In this document: positions 54,172-62,747 of the stretch, one piece after another
How the letters are laid out: each line of letters begins with the position of its first letter
How positions within the stretch are numbered: position 1 is the first letter of the stretch
Notes under the pieces: model-generated
Told to the model about the DNA's origin: nothing
The model's database searches: none
What the model saw: the letters and a program-made list of their open reading frames with translations, nothing else
Program-made: the position numbers and the translations under genes
Source: Sinomonas atrocyanea
GTDB lineage: Bacteria > Actinomycetota > Actinomycetes > Actinomycetales > Micrococcaceae
DNA length: 64,000 nt
Direction of reading: 5' to 3'
Assembly (NCBI RefSeq): GCF_030811715.1
Contig: NZ_JAUSRH010000011.1
Span: 1-64,000 of the forward strand

Positions 54172-54609
54172 TCACGTGATGCAGAACTCGTTCCCCTCCG
54201 GATCGGCCATCGTGTACCACCCGTGCGGGCCCTCATGGGCCTCCCACAGGAACGTCGCCCCGCGGGCCTCGAGCCGTGCCCGGACCTCGTCCTTGTCATC
54301 GCCCCGGAGGCGGACGTCCCAGTGCACCCGGTTCTTGACGGTCTTGCCCTCGGGCACCGCTTGGAAGAGGAACCGCTGCCGGCCCCTGTCCCCGACCTGG
54401 TCGGGCGGGCAGATGGCCTGCGCGGAGGCCCAGACGAGGACACCGCGGTGCGTCGTCGTCTCCTCCTCGCGCGCGTAGCCCTCGGCGACCATGCGCCGGA
54501 TGAAGTCCTCGTCGCTCGGTTCGACGGTCCAGCCGAGGGTTTCGGCCCACCAGTCGGCCTGGGCATGCGGGTCTCGGCTGTCGATGACCACTTGGAAGGA
54601 ATACGCCAT
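54172..54609 (-). CDS. VOC/glyoxalase-like protein
   Basis: 145 residues. Two beta-alpha-beta-beta-beta units of the vicinal oxygen chelate fold: FQVVIDSRDPHAQADWWAETLGWTVE and a second ending HGWYTMADPEGNEFCIT, the typical VOC end. One of the usual metal residues (E in GNEFC) is present; the first metal histidine is not obvious, so it may bind rather than convert its ligand. Single gene, convergent with ldh. Confidence 0.8.
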   Translation of the reverse strand: MAYSFQVVIDSRDPHAQADWWAETLGWTVEPSDEDFIRRMVAEGYAREEETTTHRGVLVWASAQAICPPDQVGDRGRQRFLFQAVPEGKTVKNRVHWDVRLRGDDKDEVRARLEARGATFLWEAHEGPHGWYTMADPEGNEFCIT

Positions 54610-54770
54610 GGCCCCACGCTAGGCAGCGCGGTCCAGCAGCGGAAGGAGCGCGGACAGCGAAGCGGACAGGACGTGTCCGCTCGCCCCCGGCGGCCCTCGG
54701 GGCGAATTCCTCTAGGCGGCGGTGCGAGGCGCCGTCACGCTGGAAGCCCCCGGCCGGTGAGGAGCCCACG

Positions 54771-56219
54771 ATGTCACGACGACGCGGGATGCGAATCCTT
54801 CCCCACTGGCTGCATGGAGCACACCGCCTGAGCCGCGTGGCCGTCGTCGCGATGGTGGCACTTGCCGCCGCAGGATGCTCTTCCAGCGCCTCCGCGCCCT
54901 CGGCCACGCAGCCCGCGTCGGCCGCCCACTCGTCACCGACGTCCGCACCCGCGGACCAGCCGACCCGGGTCTTCACGGACGACGAGCTCATGGCGATCGT
55001 CAACGCGGTGACGGTGCGCCCCTTCGGGGCCTCCGACTCGCGCAGCTTCCGGATCGGGGCAACGGCCAACTCGTGGCCGGCGATCACGTCCACGGCTGCG
55101 CCCGCCGAATGCCAGCCCTTCGCGGCCAGGAACCCTTTCGACATCGCCCGGGACGCGAACGTCGCCTTCGCCCAGGGGGCAATGCCTGCGTTCGGCGACT
55201 CCCCCTCCCAGGCCGCGCCCTCGGCCGCCGCCGGAGGACCGACGACGACGGCGATCGTCATCGCCAGGAGCGCGGGCAAGGACGCGCTCGCCGCGTCCGA
55301 CTTCAACTACACGGACGATCTGGCCTCCCGCTGCAGCCAGTTCACTCTGAGGATCAACCAGGGGACGAGCGCCTCGGCCTACAGCCTCCGGATGCTGCCC
55401 GCTCCGAAGGTGGGGGAGCGGGCGTTCGCGATGCTCCAGAAGACCGTGCCCGGTGGACCGGGCGATCTGGGCGGGACCACTCTGCGCGTGCTGGCCGGCA
55501 CCTTGTCGATTTCCCTCTCGCTCAGCGTCGCACAGGACGCCGACGCCCAGCCCGCGCTGGCGGCCCTGGCCCGGACCGCCCAGAAGATCATCGACCAGGC
55601 CGCCAACCACCCGCCCACCGTGAGCACGCCTGCGCCCAACTCCCGGACGCCGGAGCAGCTGGCCGCGCTGCTCCGGGGCGTGCCCGGCCCTGACGGGAGC
55701 GCACCGCTGGTCAACGCCCAGCTCATCCCAGCACCGGGCACGTCCTCCGCGCGCCCCACCGAGGCGGCGTGCACCTACGACGACGCCGCGTACCTCGGCG
55801 CCCTCGCCGGTTCCTCGATGGCCCAGGCGCAGTACTCGGGGAGCCCGGCCAAGAAGTCGTTCATCACCCTGCTCGCCGTCAGCATGGCCGGTTCCATTGC
55901 GCAGCCCTATCCCTTCGATACGCGTGCCCGGGCGCTTCGGACCTGCCCGTCCATCACGGAAGACGTCATGGGGCTGTCCCAGACCCGCTCCTGGTCCTCG
56001 CTCAGGCCGCTGGCGGCGGTGCCCCGCGGGGATGCAGGCTACGCGGTGGCCTACGAGATCCCGGACGGCACCGGTGAGAGGCACGTGGCGGTCGGCGCGC
56101 GGCGGGGAACGCTCTCCGTCGAGGCGAACGACATCCGCGCGACGGACGCGGACGTCCAGCCAGCGGCCGAGGCGCTGGTGGCGCTCGTCGACCAGGTGTT
56201 CAGCAAGGCCGGCCTCTAG
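54771..56219 (+). CDS. Large lipoprotein with two similar sensor-like halves
   Basis: 482 residues. A lipobox AAAGCSSS ends the signal peptide, then a Ser/Ala/Pro linker. Two parts follow with related pattern: FTDDELMAIVNAVTV then AECQPFAARNPFDIARDANVAFAQG, and RTPEQLAALLRGVPG then EAACTYDDAAYLGALAGSSMAQAQYSG. Each has a short DEL/EQL helix and a later Cys-Xn-A stretch, recalling the external PknH-like sensor fold, though that is a weak likeness. Exported and membrane-tethered; function unknown. The ATG at 54771 has only a weak site; MRILPHW is a possible alternative. Confidence 0.6.
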   Translation: MSRRRGMRILPHWLHGAHRLSRVAVVAMVALAAAGCSSSASAPSATQPASAAHSSPTSAPADQPTRVFTDDELMAIVNAVTVRPFGASDSRSFRIGATANSWPAITSTAAPAECQPFAARNPFDIARDANVAFAQGAMPAFGDSPSQAAPSAAAGGPTTTAIVIARSAGKDALAASDFNYTDDLASRCSQFTLRINQGTSASAYSLRMLPAPKVGERAFAMLQKTVPGGPGDLGGTTLRVLAGTLSISLSLSVAQDADAQPALAALARTAQKIIDQAANHPPTVSTPAPNSRTPEQLAALLRGVPGPDGSAPLVNAQLIPAPGTSSARPTEAACTYDDAAYLGALAGSSMAQAQYSGSPAKKSFITLLAVSMAGSIAQPYPFDTRARALRTCPSITEDVMGLSQTRSWSSLRPLAAVPRGDAGYAVAYEIPDGTGERHVAVGARRGTLSVEANDIRATDADVQPAAEALVALVDQVFSKAGL

Positions 56220-56390
56220 AGGAGGCCCTCCCGCCCCGCAGGAGCACCCCCGGCCGGCGCTCACACCGGCCGCCCTTGACACCCCGGCCGGAGCCCGGGA
56301 CGCTTGGAGGCATGCTCCGCTGATCCTTGCCCCGACCCCCGTCCGCCCGGGCCGCCTCCAGCGCCCGCGAGCCGCGAAGCGAGACAGCCG

Positions 56391-58061
56391 ATGCATGCCC
56401 CCCTCAGCCGATTCCAGAACAGCCGCCCAGAGCTGCGTGCCCACACGGGCGCGGCCCGGCGCCCCACAGTCCATATCGCCCTCAGCGGCGTGAGCCACGG
56501 CTACGGGGACCGGCTCCTCCTCGACCGCGTGGACCTCACCATCACGGACGGGGAGCGGATCGCCGTGGTGGGGGAGAACGGTGCGGGCAAGTCCACGCTC
56601 CTCCGCCTGCTGGCCGGGCAGGAGCGGCCCGAGTCCGGCACTGTCGCCGTCCACGGCCGCCCCGCCCGCCTCGGGCAGACCCAGGATCCCGGCGCGCGCG
56701 TCGGCGCCCTCATGGCCGAGGCCGCGGCGCGGGCCGCGGAGGCGGAGACGCAAGCCGGCCACGGCGGCGAGGAGGCCGACCCGGACGAGGCGGCGAGCGC
56801 CGTCGTGCGCGCCGAGGTCGCGGTCGCGATCGCGCTCGAGCGCCTCGGCGTCGGGCACCTCGCCCGGGAGGGAGGCGACCGGACGCTCGGGAGCCTCTCG
56901 GGCGGCGAAGCCGAGCGCATCGCCCTCGCCCTCGCGCTCGCCGACCCGGCCCCGATCCTGCTCCTCGACGAGCCCACCAACCATCTCGACGCCGAGGCGC
57001 TCGCGTGGCTAGAGGCCGAGATCGCGGCGCGACCCGGGATCGTCGTCGCGGTCTCCCACGATCGCGACTTCCTCCAGCGGTTCGCCCGCGTGGTCCTCGA
57101 GGTCGACGCCGACACCCGCACCGTGCGCCGCTACGGCGCCGGCTACGCGGGATACCGGGCGGAGAAGGCGCGCGAGCGGCGCGAATGGGAGCGCTCGTAC
57201 GCGGCGTGGGTGGGCGCCAAGGAGCACGAACGCGAGAAGGCCGCCGCGGTGGCGGACAGGGTCGCCTACGGGCGCCGCACCGACAACGACAAGTCAGGCT
57301 ACAACTACTTCGGCCAGCGCGTCTCCGCGGCAGTGGAGAGCCAGGTCCGGTCCGCCCGCGAACGGCTGCGCCGCCTGGAGGCCGAGCCGGTGCTTCCGCC
57401 GCCCCGGCCGCTGCACCTCGCGGCCGCCTTCGAGGCCGACGCCGGCACCCCCGTCACGCTGGCCGGCGCCTCGGTGCCGGGTCGGCTCGCGCCGGTGGAC
57501 CTTGACCTCGCGGCCGGCGAGCGGCTCCTCGTCGCGGGGCCCAACGGCGCCGGGAAGACGACCCTGCTCGGCCTGATCGCGAGCACGGCGGAGCCCGGAC
57601 CCGCCGTCGCCCTGCTCCCGCAGGAGATCCCGCCGCCCGCAGATCCCGGCGCGCGGCTGCTCGCGGCCTACGCGTCGGCCCTCCCGGGGGACCTGGACGA
57701 CCACGCCGAGGCGCTCATGCACACAGGGCTGTTCCGCGTGCAGGACTTCTTCGTGCCGGTCGGATCGCTCTCGGCCGGCCAGTACCGGCGCCTGGCCCTC
57801 GCCCGGATCCTCGCCGGGCGGCCCAGGCTGCTGCTGCTCGACGAGCCCACCAACCATCTCGCGCCGCTGCTCGTGGACGAGCTCGAGGAAGCCCTGTCCA
57901 GATACCGCGGCACGCTCGTGATCGCCAGCCACGACAGGGCGCTGTCACGCTGGTTCGAGGGACTGGATGGCGCCGCCGGGGGAGCGGGCAGGCGGCTGGC
58001 GCTCAGCCGGCCTGGGCCAGGTTCACCCGGAACTCGACCCGCGCGTGGTCCTCGACCTTGA
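56391..58061 (+). CDS. ABC-F family ATPase
   Basis: 556 residues, two fused ABC domains and no membrane part. Domain 1: GENGAGKS (61-68), LSGGEAERIALALA, LLLLDEPTNHLD. Domain 2: GPNGAGKT (383-390), LSAGQYRRLALARIL, LLLLDEPTNHLA. The linker between them (about 250-330) is charged. ABC-F proteins act on the ribosome: some assist translation, others (Msr/TlrC/OleB-like) displace antibiotics. A 170-base gene-free leader precedes it. Its last 59 bases run into the convergent YceI gene, so the tail is probably non-conserved or the real stop is affected by drift. Confidence 0.85.
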   Translation: MHAPLSRFQNSRPELRAHTGAARRPTVHIALSGVSHGYGDRLLLDRVDLTITDGERIAVVGENGAGKSTLLRLLAGQERPESGTVAVHGRPARLGQTQDPGARVGALMAEAAARAAEAETQAGHGGEEADPDEAASAVVRAEVAVAIALERLGVGHLAREGGDRTLGSLSGGEAERIALALALADPAPILLLDEPTNHLDAEALAWLEAEIAARPGIVVAVSHDRDFLQRFARVVLEVDADTRTVRRYGAGYAGYRAEKARERREWERSYAAWVGAKEHEREKAAAVADRVAYGRRTDNDKSGYNYFGQRVSAAVESQVRSARERLRRLEAEPVLPPPRPLHLAAAFEADAGTPVTLAGASVPGRLAPVDLDLAAGERLLVAGPNGAGKTTLLGLIASTAEPGPAVALLPQEIPPPADPGARLLAAYASALPGDLDDHAEALMHTGLFRVQDFFVPVGSLSAGQYRRLALARILAGRPRLLLLDEPTNHLAPLLVDELEEALSRYRGTLVIASHDRALSRWFEGLDGAAGGAGRRLALSRPGPGSPGTRPARGPRP

Positions 58062-58692
58062 CGAAACCGAGGTTCGGCGGGTCGATCCCGAAGTCCCTCA
58101 CCGCGATCGGAATGGAGCCGGCGGCGGCGATGCGGTCGCCGTCGCGCACCACCTTCACGTCCGCGCTCACGCTGCGCGTCTCGCCCGCGAGGGAGAGCGT
58201 GCCGGGCACGGTCACCTCCACGGGCCGGCCGCCGAGGTCCGGGAGCGCGACCGGCGCCCCCAGCGTGAACGTGGCCTGCGGGTACTTGCCCGCCGAGATC
58301 ACAGTGAAGCGGAAGTAGTTGTCGCGGCCGGTGTTGTCGGTGGCGATGCTGCCGGCGTCGACGGTGACGGCCCCTGCCGTGAGCTTCCCGCCCGCCACCG
58401 ACGCCGACCCGGTCACCTTGTCGGTGCGGCCCACCACCGCCAGCGCCTTGCCGTTGAGGACCTCGTTGACGGTGTAGCCGGCCTGCGAGCCCGAGGCCAC
58501 GCTCCAGGTGCCGTTCTCCGCGGAGGCCGGGCGCGGCGTCGTGCTCGCTGCGGAACCGGTCGCCGCGGTGACGCTGAACGGGTCCTCCGCCTTCGGCCCG
58601 ACCGCCGCGTACACGAGCGGCCCGCCGATCACCACGGCGGCGATCAAGGCCACGACGATGACGAGGGGGATCAGGAGTCTGCGTCTGTCCAT
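58003..58692 (-). CDS. YceI-family protein with N-terminal membrane anchor
   Basis: 229 residues. An N-terminal helix after MDRRRLL (about 8-32) anchors it, with the YceI barrel outside: GTWSVASGSQAGYTVNEVL, TVDAGSIATDNTGRDNYFRFTVISAGKYPQATF, VPGTLSLAGETRSVSADVKVVRDGD. Unlike the cytoplasmic YceI protein at 35.9 kb it is exported. Probable lipid binder. It overlaps the end of the convergent ABC-F gene by 59 bases and follows the CPBP gene by 4 bases, forming an operon with it. Confidence 0.85.
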   Translation of the reverse strand: MDRRRLLIPLVIVVALIAAVVIGGPLVYAAVGPKAEDPFSVTAATGSAASTTPRPASAENGTWSVASGSQAGYTVNEVLNGKALAVVGRTDKVTGSASVAGGKLTAGAVTVDAGSIATDNTGRDNYFRFTVISAGKYPQATFTLGAPVALPDLGGRPVEVTVPGTLSLAGETRSVSADVKVVRDGDRIAAAGSIPIAVRDFGIDPPNLGFVKVEDHARVEFRVNLAQAG

Positions 58693-58696
58693 AGTC

Positions 58697-59431
58697 CTAG
58701 CGGGTGAGCGAACTGATGTCCACGGTGTACATGAGCACCACGGACAGGAGGTTCTTGAGGGCGTGCAGGGAGTAGCTGAACATGAGGTTGTTGGCCGTCC
58801 ACGCGTACGCGAACACGAGCACGAGGCCCAGCCCGAGGTACGGCGCGAGGGCCTGGAAGGTGATCGCCTCGCGGCCCGCGATGTGCAGCGCTGCGAACAG
58901 TACCACCGATGCCGTGTAGCAGAGCCATCGGTTGATGTACTGGCTCAGCTTCCCGATCAGCAGGTGCCGGAAGATGTACTCCTCGACGAACGGGCCGATC
59001 AGCACGAGCAGGGGAGCCGTGAGGTACCAGGGGACATGGGCCGTCATGTCCTCGAGCCCGGTCTGGTTCACCGACACCTCGACCCCGCCCGCGAGCGAGA
59101 CCACGATCACCGTCACGATGAGCATGGCCACGAGCAGCAGCGGCAGGATCCCCACCGTGAACCACGGCCTGGTTGCGAGGATCCGCGCGTCGCGGACCAC
59201 GTAGTGCCGTGCAGCAGCCATGGCGGCGACGAAGACGGCCGCGTAGAGCGCGAGGTTCAGCAGGTAGGTGCCCAGCAGCGGGTCCTGTGTGAGCCAGCCG
59301 ACGCGATTGAACGGCAGGAACACGAGCGCGAACGGCAGGCCGAGGTAGAGCACGACGGCGAGCGCGTCCGCGGGCGTGTACCGGGTGAAACGCCGCGGCC
59401 TGCTGGGCGACGTGGAGGGCGATTGGAGCAT
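58697..59431 (-). CDS. CPBP-family intramembrane glutamic protease
   Basis: 244 residues with about seven membrane helices. The Abi/CAAX-type active site: GPFVEEYIFRHLLIG (E149, E150, R154), FAALHIAGR (histidine), and the SYSLHALKN helix with the last histidine. Members cleave within membranes or process prenylated or peptide substrates. No bacteriocin gene seen nearby. Start at ATG 59431, preferred over the preceding TTG. Divergent from the thiolase operon. Confidence 0.85.
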   Translation of the reverse strand: MLQSPSTSPSRPRRFTRYTPADALAVVLYLGLPFALVFLPFNRVGWLTQDPLLGTYLLNLALYAAVFVAAMAAARHYVVRDARILATRPWFTVGILPLLLVAMLIVTVIVVSLAGGVEVSVNQTGLEDMTAHVPWYLTAPLLVLIGPFVEEYIFRHLLIGKLSQYINRWLCYTASVVLFAALHIAGREAITFQALAPYLGLGLVLVFAYAWTANNLMFSYSLHALKNLLSVVLMYTVDISSLTR

Positions 59432-59543
59432 CAACTCTCAGAACGAACTCGACCCCTGCACGGTTCCATGCGCCGCAGCGGGGACCCGCACGGCGGGCGG
59501 GAGGTAGGTTGACCCGAGGGTGGCCGGGTGAGAACCTTTATAG

Positions 59544-59557
59544 AACGAACGGTCGGT
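59544..59557. promoter_or_regulatory. TetR/PaaR-like operator over a -10 box
   Basis: AACGAACGGTCGGT matches the palindrome ACCGAACGGTCGGT except for one base. A TATAGA -10-like box (59539-59544) touches it. This form resembles the PaaR-type sites of phenylacetate genes as I recall them. It is 66 bases before the thiolase start. Confidence 0.5.
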
Positions 59558-59622
59558 AACTATTTCGTGGACGGAAGGCTCCCGGCCGGATCCTGCGCGT
59601 AACGAGGCATGAGGGAGTGCAC

Positions 59623-60855
59623 ATGGCTGAGGCTTTTCTGGTCGGTGGGGCGCGGACCCCGGTGGGGCGGTACGGGGGTGCGCTTTCGGCGGTGCGTCCG
59701 GATGATCTGGCGGCGCTGACCGTGCGGGCCGCGGTGGAGCGGGCCGGGATCGATCCCTCGCTCGTGGACGAGGTGATCCTGGGCAACGCGAACGGGGCGG
59801 GCGAGGAGAACCGGAACGTGGCCCGGATGGCGTGGCTGCTGGCCGGCTTCCCGGACGCCGTTCCGGGCATCACGGTGAACCGGCTGTGCGCCTCGGGCCT
59901 GTCCGCGATCATCATGGCCTCGCACATGGTCAAGGCCGGGGCGGCGGACCTCGTGGTGGCCGGCGGGGTCGAGTCGATGTCGCGGGCCCCGTGGGTGATG
60001 GAGAAGCCGGCGACAGGGTTCGCCAAGCCCGGGGCCGTGTTCGACACCTCGATCGGCTGGCGCTTCACCAACCCGGCGTTCCTCTCCGGCGAGCTCTCCC
60101 GGGACGGCAAGGCCACCTACTCGATGCCGGAGACGGCCGAGGAGGTGGCCCGCGTCTTCGACACCTCGCGCGAGGACTGCGACGCGTTCGCGGTCCGCTC
60201 CCACGAGCGGGCCATCGCCGCGATCGAGGCCGGCCGGTTCGCCGATGAGATCGTGCCGGTGACGGTCACGGGCCGCAAGGGCGCCCAGACCGTGGTGGAC
60301 ACCGACGAGGGCCCGCGCCCGGGCACCTCGATGGAGGTCCTCGCGAAGCTGCGGCCCGTCGTGAAGGGCGGCTCCGTGGTGACCGCGGGCAACGCGTCGA
60401 GCCTGAACGACGGGGCGTCGGCGATCGTGGTGGCCTCGGAGGCCGCGGTGGAGCGGTTCGGCCTCGCCCCGCGGGCGCGGATCCTCGACGGCGCCTCGGC
60501 GGGGGTGGCTCCGGAGATCATGGGCATCGGCCCGGTCCCGGCCACCCGCAAGGTCCTCGAGCGGCAGGGGATTTCCGTGGCGGACCTGGGGGCGGTGGAG
60601 CTGAACGAGGCCTTCGCCTCGCAGTCCCTGGCCGTGATGCGCGAGCTGAAGCTGGACGGGGACATCGTCAACGCCGACGGCGGCGCGATCGCCCTCGGCC
60701 ACCCGCTCGGCTCCTCCGGCTCCCGCCTCGTGGTGACGCTGCTGGGCCGGATGGAGCGCGAGCTCGCCGGCGCGGGCGGCGGGCGGAAGCTCGGCCTGGC
60801 AACCATGTGCGTGGGCGTCGGCCAGGGCACGGCCCTGCTGGTCGAGGGGGTCTGA
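59623..60855 (+). CDS. Thiolase, classical (3-oxoadipyl-CoA/acetyl-CoA type)
   Basis: 410 residues. The acyl cysteine is in NRLCASGLSAI, the His motif GGAIALGHPLGSSG and the C-terminal cysteine CVGVGQG; both cysteines are present, unlike the SCP-type thiolase at 8.5 kb. The length suits PaaJ/PcaF-type 3-oxoadipyl-CoA thiolases as well as acetyl-CoA acetyltransferases. GAGGGAG precedes the ATG. First of three genes joined by one-base overlaps. With the two genes after it, it makes a beta-oxidation set. Confidence 0.87.
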   Translation: MAEAFLVGGARTPVGRYGGALSAVRPDDLAALTVRAAVERAGIDPSLVDEVILGNANGAGEENRNVARMAWLLAGFPDAVPGITVNRLCASGLSAIIMASHMVKAGAADLVVAGGVESMSRAPWVMEKPATGFAKPGAVFDTSIGWRFTNPAFLSGELSRDGKATYSMPETAEEVARVFDTSREDCDAFAVRSHERAIAAIEAGRFADEIVPVTVTGRKGAQTVVDTDEGPRPGTSMEVLAKLRPVVKGGSVVTAGNASSLNDGASAIVVASEAAVERFGLAPRARILDGASAGVAPEIMGIGPVPATRKVLERQGISVADLGAVELNEAFASQSLAVMRELKLDGDIVNADGGAIALGHPLGSSGSRLVVTLLGRMERELAGAGGGRKLGLATMCVGVGQGTALLVEGV

Positions 60856-61637
60856 TGGGGCTGGACGCCTCCGGCTTCACGACACTACGGGTCGAGGAGG
60901 CCGCGGACCGGCTGCACGCCAGGCTGCACCGGCCCGAGGTCAGGAACGCGATCGACCAGTCCATGGTGGATGAGCTGCACGCCGTCTGCGCCCACCTCGA
61001 GCAGAACCCGAAGGTGCTGATCCTCTCGGGCACCCCCGCCGACCCGCAGACCGGTGCGAAGGGGGTGTTCGCCTCGGGGGCGGACATCGCCCAGCTGCGC
61101 CAGCGCCGCCGCGATGACGCGCTGGCCGGGATCAACTCGGGCGTCTTCGACCGGATCGCCAAGCTCCCCATGCCCGTCATCGCAGCCCTGGAGGGGTACG
61201 CCCTCGGCGGCGGGGCGGAGCTGGCCTACGCGGCCGACTTCCGGATCGGCACTCCCTCGCTGCGGGTGGGCAACCCGGAGACCGGCCTCGGCATCATGGC
61301 CGCGGCCGGGGCGACGTGGCGGCTGCGCGAGCTCGTCGGCGAGCCGCTGGCGAAGGAGATCCTGCTGGCCGGGAAGGTCCTCACCGGGGCCGAGTGCCTC
61401 GCCGCTGGCCTGGTCACCGAACTCGTGGAGCCGGCGGACCTGGTCCCGGCCGCGCACGCACTGGCGGACCGGATCGGCGCCCAGGACCCGCTGGCCGTGC
61501 GGATCTCCAAGGCCGTCTTCCACAGCCCGAGGGAGGTCCATCCCCTCATCGACACCCTGGCCCAGGGGATGCTGTTCGAGTCCCAGGCCAAGTTCGACCG
61601 CATGCAGGCGTTCCTCGACCGAAAGAAGAAGCACTGA
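60855..61637 (+). CDS. Enoyl-CoA hydratase/isomerase
   Basis: 260 residues of the crotonase family. Oxyanion-hole stretches KGVFASGADIAQL and ALEGYALGGGAELAYAADFRIG, and NPETGLGIMAAAGATWRL with the catalytic glutamate E in NPETGLG; the second usual Glu is in this region or replaced. Similar to PaaF/PaaG-type hydratases. Start and stop overlap both neighbours (TGATG). Confidence 0.87.
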   Translation: MGLDASGFTTLRVEEAADRLHARLHRPEVRNAIDQSMVDELHAVCAHLEQNPKVLILSGTPADPQTGAKGVFASGADIAQLRQRRRDDALAGINSGVFDRIAKLPMPVIAALEGYALGGGAELAYAADFRIGTPSLRVGNPETGLGIMAAAGATWRLRELVGEPLAKEILLAGKVLTGAECLAAGLVTELVEPADLVPAAHALADRIGAQDPLAVRISKAVFHSPREVHPLIDTLAQGMLFESQAKFDRMQAFLDRKKKH

Positions 61638-62506
61638 TGGGAAAGATCAACCTGGCCGACGGCCTCCCCGCCAAGGTCGGGGTCCTCGGCGGCGGGCGCA
61701 TGGGCGCCGGGATCGCGCACGCGTTCCTCATGGGCGGGGCGGACGTGGTCGTCGTCGAGCGCGACGAGCAGGCCGCCCAGGGGGCCCGGGAACGGGTCGA
61801 GGCGTCGGTGGCGAAGTCGATCGAGCGCGGCGCGGCCGAGGGGAACCTGGACGAGATCCTCGAGTCCTTCACTGCGAGCGTGGACTACGCCGACTTCGGC
61901 GGCCGGGACCTCGTGGTCGAGGCCGTGCCCGAGGACCCGGCCCTGAAGACCCAGGCGCTGACCGCGGTCGAGGCCGAGCTCGCCCCGGGCGCGTTCCTGG
62001 CCACCAACACCTCCTCGCTGTCCGTGACGAAGCTGGCCGAGTCCCTGGCCCGGCCCGAGCGGTTCCTGGGCCTGCACTTCTTCAACCCGGTCCCGGCCTC
62101 GACCCTGATCGAGGTCGTCATCGCCGAGAAGACCTCCCCGGAGGCCGAGGCCGCCGCCCGGGCCTGGGTGACCGGGCTCGGCAAGACCGCCGTGGTGGTC
62201 AAGGACGCCCCCGGGTTCGCGTCCTCGCGCCTGGGCGTCGCGATCGCGCTCGAGGCGATGCGCATGGTCGAGGAGGGCGTCGCGTCCGCGGAGGACATCG
62301 ACAACGCCATGGTCCTGGGCTACAAGCACCCCACCGGGCCACTGAAGACCACCGACATCGTGGGCCTGGACGTCCGCCTCGGCATCGCCGAATACCTCCA
62401 CCAGACCCTCGGCGACCGCTTCGCCCCGCCGCAGATCCTGCGCGACAAGGTCGCCGCCGGCGAGCTCGGCCGCAAGACCGGCAAGGGCTTCTACGACTGG
62501 AACTGA
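61637..62506 (+). CDS. 3-hydroxyacyl-CoA dehydrogenase (3-hydroxybutyryl/adipyl type)
   Basis: 289 residues, the single-function form (about 285). NAD motif VGVLGGGRMGAGIAHAFLMGG, VVERD after the second strand, the catalytic His region FLGLHFFNPVPASTLIEVV, KDAPGFASSRLGVAIALEAMRMVEEGVAS and KTGKGFYDWN at the end. It oxidises 3-hydroxyacyl-CoA to the 3-oxo form for the thiolase. PaaH or HbdA cannot be told apart; the PaaR-like operator favours a phenylacetate link, but paaABCDE is not in the window. Confidence 0.9.
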   Translation: MGKINLADGLPAKVGVLGGGRMGAGIAHAFLMGGADVVVVERDEQAAQGARERVEASVAKSIERGAAEGNLDEILESFTASVDYADFGGRDLVVEAVPEDPALKTQALTAVEAELAPGAFLATNTSSLSVTKLAESLARPERFLGLHFFNPVPASTLIEVVIAEKTSPEAEAAARAWVTGLGKTAVVVKDAPGFASSRLGVAIALEAMRMVEEGVASAEDIDNAMVLGYKHPTGPLKTTDIVGLDVRLGIAEYLHQTLGDRFAPPQILRDKVAAGELGRKTGKGFYDWN

Positions 62507-62517
62507 CCCCAGCCCGT

Positions 62518-62724
62518 TGAGGAGCCACGTTCGTCGGATTGAGGAGCCACGTCCGTCGGGTTGAGGAGCCACGTCCGTCGCCATGAGGAGCCACGTCCGT
62601 CGGGTTGAGGAGCCACGTCCGTCGCCATGAGGAGCCACACCCGTCGAGGCGACTCCTCGACGCGACGTGACTGACTCCTCGAGGGCACGGACATGGCTCC
62701 TTGAGGGAACGTAGGTGACTCCTC
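62518..62724. repeat. 22-bp repeat array B, six direct then four inverted units
   Basis: TGAGGAGCCACGTCCGTCG starts at 62518, 62540, 62562, 62584, 62606 and 62628 (exactly 22 bp apart), the first and last slightly changed. Four inverted, more diverged units (ACTCCTC or GCTCCTT core) follow at 62652, 62674, 62696 and 62718, again 22 bp apart. It fills the gap between the beta-oxidation operon and the next gene. As in array A there are ten units in two opposed runs. Confidence 0.9.
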
Positions 62725-62747
62725 AGCGACTGGGGGAGGATGGTTCC

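Noticed and set aside
56312-56323. Tiny open frame ATG-CTC-CGC-TGA (MLR) before the ABC-F gene as an attenuator leader
   Set aside because: The GGAGG is only one base from the ATG, too close for good initiation, and no clear pair of competing stems was found.
58697-59431. CPBP protease as part of a bacteriocin immunity system
   Set aside because: No bacteriocin precursor or export gene is nearby; it is paired with a YceI gene instead.
62518-62724. Repeat array B as a coding region (the frames read as repeats of WLLNPTDVAP-like peptides)
   Set aside because: All frames are repetitive by construction, without start signals, and the unit length (22) would shift frame at each copy.
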